In this document: positions 29,441 through 37,878 of the stretch, one piece after another | How positions within the stretch are numbered: the first letter of the stretch is position 1 | How the letters are laid out: every line of letters begins with the position of its first letter | Assembly: GCF_001439815.1 (NCBI RefSeq) | Contig: NZ_JYLM01000001.1 | Coordinates: 124,001 to 188,000 of the forward strand | DNA length: 64,000 bases | Source of the DNA: Pseudomonas orientalis | GTDB taxonomy: Bacteria > Pseudomonadota > Gammaproteobacteria > Pseudomonadales > Pseudomonadaceae | Direction: 5' to 3' | The notes under the pieces: generated by a model | Seen by the model: the letters and a program-made list of their open reading frames with translations, nothing else | Database searches by the model: none | What the model was told of the DNA's origin: nothing | Position numbers and translations under genes: made by a program

Positions 29441-29935
29441 ATGATTTCCATCGGTGCCAATACCTCGGCAAGCCTCAGCGCGCTGCCTTTGCCGGAGCCG
29501 AAAGATCGGGTGGCGGAGGCCAAATCGGCTGCGGCTGCCAAGGAGCTGAAGGACGCTACGTCAGCGCCCCTCAGTACCAAGGCGGAGGAAGGCGTGAAAG
29601 TGACGTTCTCCGGAGCGGCCTTACTGGCGATCAGTGACACCAAGCAGTCCAACAGTGACATCGAGGAAAGCGGCCTGCCCAACGATGTTCAGGAAGTCTT
29701 GAAGATGATCCGCGAGATCAAGAAACAGATTGCAGAAAAGCAGGCCGAACTGGCCGCTGTCATGGCCGATAAATCCCTTTCTCCGGAGCAGGCCAGGGTC
29801 AAGGTCAATAATCTGCAGAGTGCGCTTGCCGCGCTGAACGCGAGCCTCGTCACGGCGCAGGGCTCGTTGAGCAAGGCCATGAAGGGGCTCAGTGGCGACG
29901 ACGCAATGAAGGCCGCCTCCCTGGCGATGGCGTAG
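29441..29935 (+). CDS. Small hypothetical protein with C-terminal coiled coil
   Basis: I do not recognise a characterised family. The 164-residue protein has a low-complexity Ser/Ala/Leu start (MISIGANTSASLSALPLPEP), an Ala/Lys-rich stretch, a VKVTFSGAALLAISD segment seen in several Pseudomonas hypothetical proteins, and a strongly helical, coiled-coil-like part at about 85-150 (VQEVLKMIREIKKQIAEKQA). There is no signal peptide or cysteine. ATG at 29441 has GGAG eight bases upstream. It is divergent from anr and ends seven bases before the convergent hemN stop. The polar, unstructured N-terminus would also fit export by a flagellar or type III apparatus, which is speculation. Confidence 0.75.
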   Translation: MISIGANTSASLSALPLPEPKDRVAEAKSAAAAKELKDATSAPLSTKAEEGVKVTFSGAALLAISDTKQSNSDIEESGLPNDVQEVLKMIREIKKQIAEKQAELAAVMADKSLSPEQARVKVNNLQSALAALNASLVTAQGSLSKAMKGLSGDDAMKAASLAMA

Positions 29936-29941
29936 GTAGTT

Positions 29942-31324
29942 TCAGATCACCCGTGAGAAACGCTGCCGGTTCTGGTGCTCGAGGTAGGCATCGAACACCA
30001 TGCACACCGAACGCACCAGCAAGCGCCCGGCCGGCAGTACACGAATGCCCCGGGCGTCCAACTCGATCAAACCATCGGTGGCCATCGTCTCCAGTTGCGG
30101 CCACACCTCGGCAAAATAGCCGCGAAAGTCGATGTTGTATGCCTGTTCGATCCCCGCGAATCCCAGGCTGAAATTGCAGATCAACTGCTGGATCACATCC
30201 CGTCGCAAGCGGTCATCCGTGGTGCAGATCAAACCACGGCTGGTCGCCAGTTGCGCGCCCGCCAAGGCGTTCTGGTAACCGTTGAGATCGCTGCTGTTCT
30301 GGCAATACAGGTCGCCGATCTGGCTGATCGCCGACACGCCCAACCCAATCAGATCGCAGTGTCCATGGGTGGTGTAGCCCTGGAAGTTGCGTTGCAGCTT
30401 GCCTTCCTCCTGGGCGATGGCCAGTTCGTCGTCCGGCAGGGCGAAGTGGTCCATGCCGATATAGCGGTAGCCGGCCTGGGTCAGTTGTTCGATGGTGGTT
30501 TGCAGCATCAACAGCTTTTCTGCCGGCGAAGGCAGATCATCGGAGTTGATCCGCCGCTGGGGCATGAAGCGCTCCGGCAGGTGTGCGTAGTTGAACACCG
30601 ACAGGCGGTCGGGTTGCAGACGGATGACTTCCTCCACGGTGCGCGCAAAATTCAGCGGCGACTGCTTGGGCAGGCCGTAGATCAGGTCGATATTGATCGA
30701 GCGAAATTGCAGGGTGCGCGCCGCTTCGATCACAGCACGGGTTTCTTCCAGGCTTTGCAGGCGATTGACCGCCCGTTGCACCTCGGGGTCGAGGTCCTGC
30801 AGGCCGATGCTGACGCGGTTGAAGCCCAGTTCGCGCAGCAGGCCCATGGTTGCCCAGTCGGCTTCGCGAGGGTCGATCTCGATGCCGTAGTCGCCCGAAT
30901 CGTCGTCGAGCAAATGGAAGTGCTGACGCAAGTGTGTCATCACCTGGCGCAATTCGTCGTGGCTGAGAAAAGTCGGCGTGCCGCCGCCCAGGTGCAGTTG
31001 CTCCACCGGCTGTTTCGGGTCGAGGTGGCAGGCCACCTGCTGGATCTCCTGCATCAGGCGCTGCAAATAGGCCTGGGCGCGGCCACGGTCCTTGGTAATC
31101 ACCTTGTTGCAGGCGCAGTAGTAGCAAATGTTCGCGCAGAACGGCACGTGCACATACAGCGACAAGGGCCGCGTGGCTTTGCGACTGTCGCGCAGCGCAT
31201 GGAGCAGGTCGAAGGTGCCGACCTGGCTGTCGAATTGTACGGCGGTGGGGTAGGACGTATAGCGCGGCCCCGCCAGGTCGTAGCGGTGAATCAGATCGGT
31301 GTCCCAACGAATGGCGTCGAGCAT
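29942..31324 (-). CDS. hemN: Oxygen-independent coproporphyrinogen III oxidase
   Basis: HemN is a radical SAM enzyme that decarboxylates coproporphyrinogen III to protoporphyrinogen IX when oxygen is scarce. The 460-residue protein has the 4Fe-4S/SAM motif CxxxCxxC at C63, C67 and C70 followed by C72 (CANICYYCAC), then LHLGGGTPTFLS, GIEIDPREAD, RVSIGLQDLDPEVQRAVNR and LIYGLPKQ. The length matches E. coli HemN. Its upstream region carries a perfect Anr box at 31385-31398, so it should be induced under low oxygen, matching the haem need of the adjacent cbb3 oxidases. Confidence 0.96.
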   Translation of the reverse strand: MLDAIRWDTDLIHRYDLAGPRYTSYPTAVQFDSQVGTFDLLHALRDSRKATRPLSLYVHVPFCANICYYCACNKVITKDRGRAQAYLQRLMQEIQQVACHLDPKQPVEQLHLGGGTPTFLSHDELRQVMTHLRQHFHLLDDDSGDYGIEIDPREADWATMGLLRELGFNRVSIGLQDLDPEVQRAVNRLQSLEETRAVIEAARTLQFRSINIDLIYGLPKQSPLNFARTVEEVIRLQPDRLSVFNYAHLPERFMPQRRINSDDLPSPAEKLLMLQTTIEQLTQAGYRYIGMDHFALPDDELAIAQEEGKLQRNFQGYTTHGHCDLIGLGVSAISQIGDLYCQNSSDLNGYQNALAGAQLATSRGLICTTDDRLRRDVIQQLICNFSLGFAGIEQAYNIDFRGYFAEVWPQLETMATDGLIELDARGIRVLPAGRLLVRSVCMVFDAYLEHQNRQRFSRVI

Positions 31325-31384
31325 GCGGGCGGTCCCCGGGTTTGGCTGGTGGGCCGAGTCTAGGTGCAGGGTGAGAAGGGCATG

Positions 31385-31398
31385 TTGATTTGCATCAA
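31385..31398. promoter_or_regulatory. Anr box upstream of hemN
   Basis: TTGATTTGCATCAA matches the consensus TTGAT-N4-ATCAA at all ten specified positions. Its centre is 67-68 bases before the hemN ATG, so with a class II position (-41.5) transcription would start about 26 bases before the gene. Confidence 0.9.
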
Positions 31399-31427
31399 CG
31401 GGGAGCGGCGCTATGCCACAGGGCCGG

Positions 31428-32111
31428 TCAATGCCCCATCAGCCAGTGCTGGTGCGGCCCGGGGAGGGTCCAGATCCCGAAGACAATGACCAGCAAGCCA
31501 CCGGCCATGCGCACGCTGCGCTTGCGCAACAACGCGGTGACACGCTCGGCGGCCAGCCCGGTCGCCAGCAGTACCGGCCATGTGCCCAGGCCGAACGCCA
31601 GCATCAGCAGCGCGCTGTCCAACGCATTGCCCTGGCTCGCGGCCCAGAGCAGGGTGCTGTAGACCAACCCGCATGGCAACCAGCCCCACAGCGCGCCCAG
31701 CAGTAAAGCGCGGGGCAGGCTGGAGACCGGCAGCAAACGGTTGGCAATCGGCTGGATATGTCGCCACAGGCCGCGACCGAGGCTTTCGATACGGGTCAGG
31801 CCGCTCCACCAGCCGGCCAGATACAGGCCCATGCTGATCAAGAGCAGCCCGGCGAGCACGCGCATGAACATCGCCGCCGGGCTGTTGGCCACGGCCCAGC
31901 CGGCCAGTCCGATGAGCAACCCCGCCAGGGCATAACTGAGGATGCGCCCCAGGTTGTACGCCAGCAGCAGGCGAAAACGGCGGCTGCGCTGTTCCCTGGG
32001 AATTGCCAGGGTCAGCGCCCCCATCAACCCGCCGCACATGCCCAGGCAATGGCCGCCGCCAAGCAGGCCGAGGATCAGCGCAGAGACCAGCATGGGCGCC
32101 AGCTCAAGCAT
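31428..32111 (-). CDS. Sulfite exporter TauE/SafE-like membrane protein of the cco maturation cluster
   Basis: The 227-residue protein has about six membrane helices and begins MLELAPMLVSALILGLLGGG followed by HCLGMCGG, a cysteine-containing motif shared with the DsbD/TauE-like proteins encoded next to ccoS in many proteobacteria. A second related motif is GWLPCGLVYSTLLWA. The paired cysteines suggest copper or thiol handling during oxidase assembly, but this is inferred from motif and place. The start overlaps the ccoS end by eight bases, so it is translated with it. Confidence 0.88.
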   Translation of the reverse strand: MLELAPMLVSALILGLLGGGHCLGMCGGLMGALTLAIPREQRSRRFRLLLAYNLGRILSYALAGLLIGLAGWAVANSPAAMFMRVLAGLLLISMGLYLAGWWSGLTRIESLGRGLWRHIQPIANRLLPVSSLPRALLLGALWGWLPCGLVYSTLLWAASQGNALDSALLMLAFGLGTWPVLLATGLAAERVTALLRKRSVRMAGGLLVIVFGIWTLPGPHQHWLMGH

Positions 32112-32316
32112 GGGGCGGTTCCTTGGGCGGCTGCTCGGCGCGGTTGGCTTCGTCGATGGCGGCCAGGTGATTCGGGTCCTGGTCGTCGAACAGCACGCTG
32201 TGGGCCGGGCCGTCGAGGTCTTCGTACTGGCCGCTGTCCACGGCCCAGAAGAAGATGTAGATGGCCACGCCCACTAACAGCAGCGCCGCCGGAATCATCA
32301 CGTATAGAGCTGGCAT
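32104..32316 (-). CDS. ccoS: cbb3-type oxidase assembly protein CcoS
   Basis: This 70-residue protein has one N-terminal membrane helix (MPALYVMIPAALLLVGVAIY) followed by the CcoS signature FFWAVDSGQYEDLDGP. CcoS is needed to put haem and copper into CcoN. ATG at 32316 is preferred over GTG at 32322 because GGAG lies about five bases upstream. It is between ccoI and the TauE/SafE-like gene. Confidence 0.94.
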   Translation of the reverse strand: MPALYVMIPAALLLVGVAIYIFFWAVDSGQYEDLDGPAHSVLFDDQDPNHLAAIDEANRAEQPPKEPPHA

Positions 32317-32338
32317 CTGCACTCCAGGCCCGCGCGGC

Positions 32339-34783
32339 TCATGCCGGCAGCGGACGATTGATCAGGGGGGCGCCAACGGCCGGCGCACTCGGCAGGCGAG
32401 TCAGGCGCAGGGCATTGAGCACCACCGTCAACGAACTGAGGGACATGCCGATCGCCGCCCAGATGGGGGTGATCCACCCCAGGGCCGCGAATGGCAGCAT
32501 CAGGCCATTGTACAACCCGGCCCACAGCAGGTTTTCGATGATGACCCGGCGCGTGCGTCGCGCCAGGGTAAACGCCTGCACCAGTGCCTCCAGGCGATTG
32601 GACAGCAGCACCGCATCGGCGCTGGTTTTCGCCAGGTCGGTGGCCGAGCCCATCGCCACGCTGATATCCGCAGCGGCCAGTACCGGCACATCGTTGACGC
32701 CGTCGCCGAGCATCAGCACTGTGCGGCCTTCTCGATGCAGGCGTTGCAGCACCTGCAGCTTGTCGTCGGGACGCAGGCCGCCGTGGGCTTCATCGATGCC
32801 CAACTCAGCCGCGACACTGGCGACCATCGGCGAGCTGTCTCCCGACAACAGCAAGGTGCGCCAGCCGCGCGCCTGGCACGCCGCCAGCAGGGCCGGCGCA
32901 TCGCTGCGCAGGCGGTCGTCGAGCACGAACCAGGCGAGCGCGCCGCGTTGATCGCCCAGCAGCAGCCATTGGCCCGCTTCGTCCGGTGACGCCGGGATCG
33001 GGCAGGCGCTGAGTTCACAGACAAAACCTGGTTGACCGATGCGCAACAGGCGTTCGCCCACACGGCCTTCCAGGCCGAGGCCGGGGCTGCTGGATACGTC
33101 ACAGGCCGCCACGGGCGCACGGCCGAAGGCACGGGCAATCGGGTGTTCGGAGCGGTTTTCCAGCGCGGCGGCGAGGCCCAGGCACTGGTCGCTGTCCAGT
33201 TCGCCCAAGGGCCGGATGGCGCGCAAGGCCAGGCGCCCTTCGGTGAGCGTACCGGTCTTGTCGAAAATCACCGTGTCGATCTGGTTCAGGCCTTCCAGCA
33301 CATGGCCGCGGGTCAGCAGCAAGCCAAGGCTGTGCAGCGTGCCGGTGGCGGCGGTGAGGGCGGTGGGTGTCGCCAGGGACAGTGCGCACGGGCAGGTGGC
33401 GACCAGCATGGCCAGGACAATCCAGAACGCCCGTGATGGATCCAGCTGCCACCACACCAGGCCGATCACCGCAGCCGCCAGCAGGGAGCCCAGCAAAAAC
33501 CACTGCGCGGCGCGGTCGGCGATCTGCGCCAGACGCGGTTTCTCGGCCTGGGCGCGCTCCAGCAGGCGCACGATGGCGGACAGACGCGTGTCATGGCCCA
33601 AAGCGCGCACCTGGACGCTCAGCGCGCCTTCCACATTGAGCGTGCCGGCGGTGACCGCGTCGCCGACGTGCCGGGGCTGCGGCAGGTATTCGCCGGTGAG
33701 CAGGGATTCGTCGACGCTGGACTGGCCTTCGACAATCACGCCGTCCGCCGGCAGCACCGCGCCAGGGTGCACCAGCACCCGGTCACCCACGACCAGTTCG
33801 CCCAGCAGGATGCGTTCGCTCTGGCCATCCGCGCCCAGGCGCAGGCACGAGGCGGGCAGCAGGTTGACCAACTGCGCGGTGGCGGCGGCGGTGCGTTCGC
33901 GGGCGCGCCGTTCCAGGTAACGTCCGGCCAGCAGGAACAGCGCGAACATGCCGACCGCGTCGAAGTACAGCTCACCCACGCCCGTGATCGCCGTCCAGAT
34001 TCCCGCCAGATAAGCTCCGCCGATGGCCAGGGACACTGACACGTCCATGGTCAGGTGGCGTGTGCGCAGATCGCGCAGCGCGCCTTTGAAAAACGGTGCG
34101 CAGCTGTAGAACACGATCGGTGTTGTAAGAAACATCGCGACCCAGCGCAGGATTACATGCAGCTCAGGGCTGAGGTCGATATTGAATTCCGGCCAGGTGG
34201 CCATGGTCGCCATCATGGCCTGGAACCACAGCAACCCGGCAACGCCCAGTTGACGCAGGGCCAGGCGATTCTCACCGGCCAGTTGTTCGGCGGCACGGTC
34301 CGCTTGATAGGGATGGGCGGCATAGCCGATATGGCGCAGTTCACTGAGCACCTGGCTCAACGGTAACTGCGCGTCGGCCCAGCGTACATGCAGGCGGTGG
34401 TTGGACAGGTTCAGCCGCGCTTCGGCCACGGCGGGCAGGCTGCACAGGTGTTTCTCGATCAACCAGCCACAGGCCGCGCAACTGATGCCTTCCATGAGCA
34501 GGGTGATTTCAGCGAGTTCACCCGAGTGGCGTACGAATGGCTTTTGCACATCGGCGCGGTCGTACAGCGCCAATTCATCGAGCAGTTGCACCGGCAATGC
34601 CTCGGGGTTGGCCGAGGCTTCGCTGCGGTGCCGGTAATAGCTTTCCAGCCCGCCGGCCACTATCGCCTCGGCCACCGCCTGGCAGCCCGGACAGCAGAGT
34701 TCGCGGCGCGCGCCGAGGATGTCGGTGGTGAACCGGCTGCCGGCGGGGACGGGCAGGGCGCAGTGGTAGCAGGGGGTGGTCAT
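32339..34783 (-). CDS. ccoI: Copper-translocating P1-type ATPase CcoI
   Basis: CcoI exports Cu+ to the periplasm for loading the CuB site of cbb3 oxidase. The 814-residue protein has an N-terminal cysteine module (C5, C8 and CCPGC at 30-34), a heavy-metal-associated domain with CAAC at 102-105, eight membrane helices, the transport motif CPC in TCPCALSLATPTALTAA, the phosphorylation site DKTGTLTEG and MLGDGVNDVPVLAAADISVA. The extra N-terminal metal-binding module marks the FixI/CcoI subtype. The ATG at 34783 is used because upstream codons to 34837 run into the repeat. Confidence 0.96.
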   Translation of the reverse strand: MTTPCYHCALPVPAGSRFTTDILGARRELCCPGCQAVAEAIVAGGLESYYRHRSEASANPEALPVQLLDELALYDRADVQKPFVRHSGELAEITLLMEGISCAACGWLIEKHLCSLPAVAEARLNLSNHRLHVRWADAQLPLSQVLSELRHIGYAAHPYQADRAAEQLAGENRLALRQLGVAGLLWFQAMMATMATWPEFNIDLSPELHVILRWVAMFLTTPIVFYSCAPFFKGALRDLRTRHLTMDVSVSLAIGGAYLAGIWTAITGVGELYFDAVGMFALFLLAGRYLERRARERTAAATAQLVNLLPASCLRLGADGQSERILLGELVVGDRVLVHPGAVLPADGVIVEGQSSVDESLLTGEYLPQPRHVGDAVTAGTLNVEGALSVQVRALGHDTRLSAIVRLLERAQAEKPRLAQIADRAAQWFLLGSLLAAAVIGLVWWQLDPSRAFWIVLAMLVATCPCALSLATPTALTAATGTLHSLGLLLTRGHVLEGLNQIDTVIFDKTGTLTEGRLALRAIRPLGELDSDQCLGLAAALENRSEHPIARAFGRAPVAACDVSSSPGLGLEGRVGERLLRIGQPGFVCELSACPIPASPDEAGQWLLLGDQRGALAWFVLDDRLRSDAPALLAACQARGWRTLLLSGDSSPMVASVAAELGIDEAHGGLRPDDKLQVLQRLHREGRTVLMLGDGVNDVPVLAAADISVAMGSATDLAKTSADAVLLSNRLEALVQAFTLARRTRRVIIENLLWAGLYNGLMLPFAALGWITPIWAAIGMSLSSLTVVLNALRLTRLPSAPAVGAPLINRPLPA

Positions 34784-34813
34784 GGTCGGGATCTTTGGTG
34801 GCTGGAAGGGCCT

Positions 34814-34878
34814 CATCGCGGGCAAGCCCACTCCCACAGGGGTACGCGTTCCAATGTGGGAGTGGGCTTGCCCGCGAT
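34814..34878. repeat. Palindromic repeat, GTGGGAGTGGGC variant
   Basis: ATCGCGGGCAAGCCCACTCC at 34814 faces its inverted copy ending at 34878. It is a variant of the GTGGGAGGGGGC REPIN with a shorter spacer and sits between ccoH and ccoI inside the operon. Confidence 0.88.
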
Positions 34879-34895
34879 GCGCGAAGCGCGATCGT

Positions 34896-35435
34896 TTACT
34901 TCTTCAGGTCTTCGGCACCCTGCAACGGTTCGTCTCCGAGCAGCAAGTCCTTGTCGTGGCTGACCTCTTCTTCTTCGAACAGGCGCCAGGTCTTGTCGCC
35001 TTCCACGCCGAGCAATTCCACGAAGCGCCGGCCTTCGACCTTGTCGGTGACCTGGCCGATATAGCGGCCGGGTTCGCTGTCGCTGCGGGTCAGGTTGATC
35101 TTGCGATCCTTCTGCGGCTGGGTCGGGGAGATCAGGTTCAGTTCCAGCGTGTTCGGGTTGCTGTAGCCGGTGAGGTGCAGTTCGACTTCACCGGTCAGTT
35201 CGTCCAGGTGCAGCTTGCCGCGCAGTTGCAGGGTCTGGGCCAGGCGTTCGCGGTCCAGGGAGCGGTTGATGCCTTTGCCGGCCTCGTAATAGTTGTCGTT
35301 GACCAGGTTGTCCGGGTTATTCACCGCGATGGTCACCATGGACAAGGTCAGCGTCACCGAGCAGGCGAGGATGGCGATGATGATCCAGGGCCAGAGGTGC
35401 TTGTACCAAGGGCTTGCGGCAGTGGTTGCGGGCAT
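34896..35435 (-). CDS. ccoH: FixH/CcoH-family cbb3 oxidase assembly protein
   Basis: The 179-residue protein has an N-terminal membrane helix (WPWIIIAILACSVTLTLSMV) followed by NNPDNLVNDNYYEAGKGINR, the FixH signature, and a periplasmic beta-rich domain (LDELTGEVELHLTG, GRYIGQVTDKVEGRRFVELL). CcoH associates with the assembling oxidase. It follows ccoG by 15 bases on the same strand. Confidence 0.94.
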   Translation of the reverse strand: MPATTAASPWYKHLWPWIIIAILACSVTLTLSMVTIAVNNPDNLVNDNYYEAGKGINRSLDRERLAQTLQLRGKLHLDELTGEVELHLTGYSNPNTLELNLISPTQPQKDRKINLTRSDSEPGRYIGQVTDKVEGRRFVELLGVEGDKTWRLFEEEEVSHDKDLLLGDEPLQGAEDLKK

Positions 35436-35450
35436 TCTTGTATTCCCTGT

Positions 35451-36854
35451 CTAACGAACTTGTGGGCCGATGAATCGGCTCTTGGCTTCAATGTGAACGC
35501 TGGTGTCGTCGGCGTCCTCGAGGATGAACGTGACCTCGTTGGTGCTCGACGGCAATTGCTCGGGAGCACTGGACAACTCCACCGGCATGCTGACGATATC
35601 GCCGGCGGCCACCTTGATTTCGCGCCGGCCTTGCAGCTTGAGGTCGGGCAGGCCGGCGGCGTCGAGCACGTAGGTGTGGTCGCGCTGATCCTTGTTCATG
35701 ATCTTCAGGCTGTAGACGTTCTCGATGCGGCCTTCGGCGTTTTCGCGGTACAGCACCCGGTCCTTGCTCACATCAAAGCCCACCAGCGAACGCATATAGA
35801 ATGCGGCCACCAGCAGGCTGATCATCGCCAGCAACACCAGGGCGTAACCGATCAGGCGCGGGCGCAGTTTATGGGTTTTCTGCCCGGACAGATTGTGCTC
35901 GGTGGTATAGCTGATCAGGCCGCGCGGGTAGTCCATCTTGTCCATGATGGTGTCGCAGGCATCGATACAGGCGGCGCAGCCGATGCACTCGATCTGCAGG
36001 CCGTCGCGGATGTCGATACCGGTGGGGCACACCTGCACACACATCGTGCAGTCGATGCAATCGCCCAGGCCCTGGGCCTGGTAGTCGACCCCTTTCTTGC
36101 GTGGGCCACGCACTTCGCCACGGCGTGGGTCGTAGGACACGATCAGCGTGTCCTTGTCGAACATCACGCTCTGGAAACGCGCATAGGGGCACATGTAGAT
36201 GCACACTTGTTCGCGCAGCCAGCCGGCGTTGCCGTAGGTGGCGAGGGTGAAGAAGCCCACCCAGAAGTACGACCAGCCGTCGGCCTGGCCGGTGAAGAAG
36301 TCCAGTACCAGTTCGCGGATCGGCGAGAAGTAGCCGACGAAGGTCATGCCGGTGACAAAACCGATCAGCAGCCACAGCGTGTGCTTGCTCAACTTGCGCA
36401 GGAATTTGTTGGCGCCCATGGGTGCCTTGTCCAGCTTGATGCGCTGGTTGCGGTCGCCTTCGGTGACCTTTTCGCACCACATGAAGATCCACGTCCACAC
36501 GCTTTGCGGGCAGGTATAACCGCACCACACGCGCCCGGCGTACACCGTGATGAAGAACAGGCCAAACGCCGCGACGATAAGGATGCCCGACAACAGGATG
36601 AAATCCTGAGGCCAGAAGGTGGCGCCAAAAATAAAGAACTTACGCTCCGGCAGGTTCCACCATACCGCCTGATGACCGCCCCAGTTCAGCCACACCGTAC
36701 CGAAGTACAGCAGGAACAGACCCGCACCCCCGAGCATGCGCAGATTGCGGAACAGGCCGGTGAAGGCGCGGGTATAAATCTTCTCTCGCGAAGCGTAGAG
36801 GTCGACGGCTTTGGCAGGCGGGGTAACGTCGTGTACCGGTATCTGGTCGCTCAT
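35451..36854 (-). CDS. ccoG: CcoG (RdxA/FixG) cytochrome cbb3 assembly ferredoxin, Cu(II) reductase
   Basis: CcoG is a membrane protein with two 4Fe-4S clusters that reduces Cu(II) before CcoI transport. The 467-residue protein has several membrane helices, WCGYTCPQSVW and CIYMCPYARFQ cysteine motifs in the NapH-like part, two ferredoxin motifs (CIDCTMCVQVCPTGIDIRDG and CIGCAACIDACD), and a C-terminal periplasmic Ig-like domain. ATG at 36854 (MSDQIPVHDVTPP) is chosen; ATG at 36857 adds one residue. It heads the ccoGHIS run. An Anr-like box lies 154 bases upstream at 37008. Confidence 0.96.
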   Translation of the reverse strand: MSDQIPVHDVTPPAKAVDLYASREKIYTRAFTGLFRNLRMLGGAGLFLLYFGTVWLNWGGHQAVWWNLPERKFFIFGATFWPQDFILLSGILIVAAFGLFFITVYAGRVWCGYTCPQSVWTWIFMWCEKVTEGDRNQRIKLDKAPMGANKFLRKLSKHTLWLLIGFVTGMTFVGYFSPIRELVLDFFTGQADGWSYFWVGFFTLATYGNAGWLREQVCIYMCPYARFQSVMFDKDTLIVSYDPRRGEVRGPRKKGVDYQAQGLGDCIDCTMCVQVCPTGIDIRDGLQIECIGCAACIDACDTIMDKMDYPRGLISYTTEHNLSGQKTHKLRPRLIGYALVLLAMISLLVAAFYMRSLVGFDVSKDRVLYRENAEGRIENVYSLKIMNKDQRDHTYVLDAAGLPDLKLQGRREIKVAAGDIVSMPVELSSAPEQLPSSTNEVTFILEDADDTSVHIEAKSRFIGPQVR

Positions 36855-37007
36855 CATTGCATCCCACGGCGGTGGACATTTGCCTCGGCCAGTACGTGCC
36901 AACCGGGGTCAAATTAAGGGTGTTGCAGTGGCCTAATGATACGCCCCCGGTAGTGTGCGAAGGGTGCGACCTTTGGTCGCGTTGGGGGAAATCAATTGAT
37001 GGTGTAC

Positions 37008-37021
37008 GTGATCTGGATCAA
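37008..37021. promoter_or_regulatory. Anr-like box upstream of ccoG
   Basis: GTGATCTGGATCAA matches nine of the ten specified positions of TTGAT-N4-ATCAA. It lies between ccoG (start 36854) and the end of the toxin gene. The symmetric ATCAATTGAT at 36991-37000 is close by. Confidence 0.7.
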
Positions 37022-37061
37022 TTGACTTGTGAAGTATGGACGGTTTTTGCTCGCTGGATGG

Positions 37062-37472
37062 TCATTCGTCCCATGGATTGATCAGCGCAACGCCGCTGGA
37101 TTTGAAATCGCTGACGTTACGCGTGACCACGGTAAGCCCATGAACCAGAGCAGTTGCGGCAATCAATGAGTCACTTTCGTTGGCCCGGTCTGGAACATGC
37201 AAGTGTGCGCAGCGTAATGCGACGGCCGCGTCGACGGGCAGGATTCTGGCATCGAAGGCGGGCATCACGTGACGCCTGAGCCAGTTCCTCAATACCTTCC
37301 CCTGAGCCGGGTCTCGCCGCTCGATGCGCAGGACGCCGGTTTCCAGTTCCTTCAACGTGATCGCCGAAATAAACATACGCGGCGCTATCACGCTTTTGGC
37401 CCAGGCAACGACCTTTGCATCAGCCTGGGGTTTACGCAGTTCAGAGATTACATTGGTGTCGAGTAGATACAT
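37062..37472 (-). CDS. PIN-domain ribonuclease toxin (VapC type)
   Basis: The 136-residue protein starts MYLLDTNVISELRK, the first PIN motif with its acidic residue D5, followed by ISAITLKELETGVLRIERRD with a second acidic cluster, a third acidic site in NESDSLIAATALVHGL, and a final TRNVSDFKSSGVALINPW. This is the full VapC/FitB-like PIN fold, a Mg-dependent RNase. ATG at 37472 overlaps the antitoxin stop by one base (TGATG). The pair lies between ccoG and the first ccoP, a place that has no such genes in the P. aeruginosa order I know. Confidence 0.92.
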   Translation of the reverse strand: MYLLDTNVISELRKPQADAKVVAWAKSVIAPRMFISAITLKELETGVLRIERRDPAQGKVLRNWLRRHVMPAFDARILPVDAAVALRCAHLHVPDRANESDSLIAATALVHGLTVVTRNVSDFKSSGVALINPWDE

Positions 37473-37726
37473 CAAGAAAGGTCCATGGGTCGATGAATGA
37501 TCACGGCGCGTTCGGTTTCGAAGTCGATATCGGCCGCTTCCGGCATCACCAACAGGTCAACGATGTCGGCGTTCAGACCTGTGAGTTTCTGGTAGTCCTC
37601 AATGCTTAGCAGTACATGGGCGGGCTTGCCGCGATCGGTGATAAAAACCGGGCCGTTGCGGGCGGCTTTTTTGGCACCACTTGTGTCCTGGTTGAACTCG
37701 CGGCTGGAAATCGTCGTGATGGTCAT
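37472..37726 (-). CDS. Phd/YefM-type antitoxin
   Basis: The 84-residue protein begins MTITTISSREFNQDTSGAKK and continues with GPVFITDRGKPAHVLLSIED, the Phd/YefM N-terminal DNA-binding fold, and a flexible acidic C-terminus (ADIDFETERAVIIHRPMDLS) that would wrap the toxin. It precedes the toxin gene and overlaps it by one base, the usual antitoxin-first order. An inverted repeat at 37754-37769 upstream is a likely autoregulatory operator. Confidence 0.92.
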   Translation of the reverse strand: MTITTISSREFNQDTSGAKKAARNGPVFITDRGKPAHVLLSIEDYQKLTGLNADIVDLLVMPEAADIDFETERAVIIHRPMDLS

Positions 37727-37753
37727 GGGGTACCCCCCTTTGTCGGGCTTGAT

Positions 37754-37769
37754 GTAGTTACGTTACTAC
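37754..37769. promoter_or_regulatory. Candidate operator of the antitoxin-toxin pair
   Basis: GTAGTTACGTTACTAC is an inverted repeat with GTAGT and ACTAC arms around TACGTT. It lies 28 bases before the antitoxin start, overlapping the expected promoter. Phd-type antitoxins bind such sites; this assignment is inferred. Confidence 0.65.
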
Positions 37770-37819
37770 TTGATGGTTGCGCGTGGCAAGTCATGAGTTC
37801 CTGGGAGCCAGAAACAACA

Positions 37820-37850
37820 AAGCCCCGCCAGTTTTCGCTGGGCGGGGCTT
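37820..37850 (-). terminator. Rho-independent terminator after the first cco operon
   Basis: On the minus strand, AAGCCCCGCC pairs with GGCGGGGCTT across a short loop and is followed by TGTTGTTTC. It lies 29 bases after the ccoP stop and ends the ccoNOQP-1 transcript before the antitoxin promoter. Confidence 0.88.
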
Positions 37851-37878
37851 AGTTGTATTCGAAGTTGTATTCGAGGGC

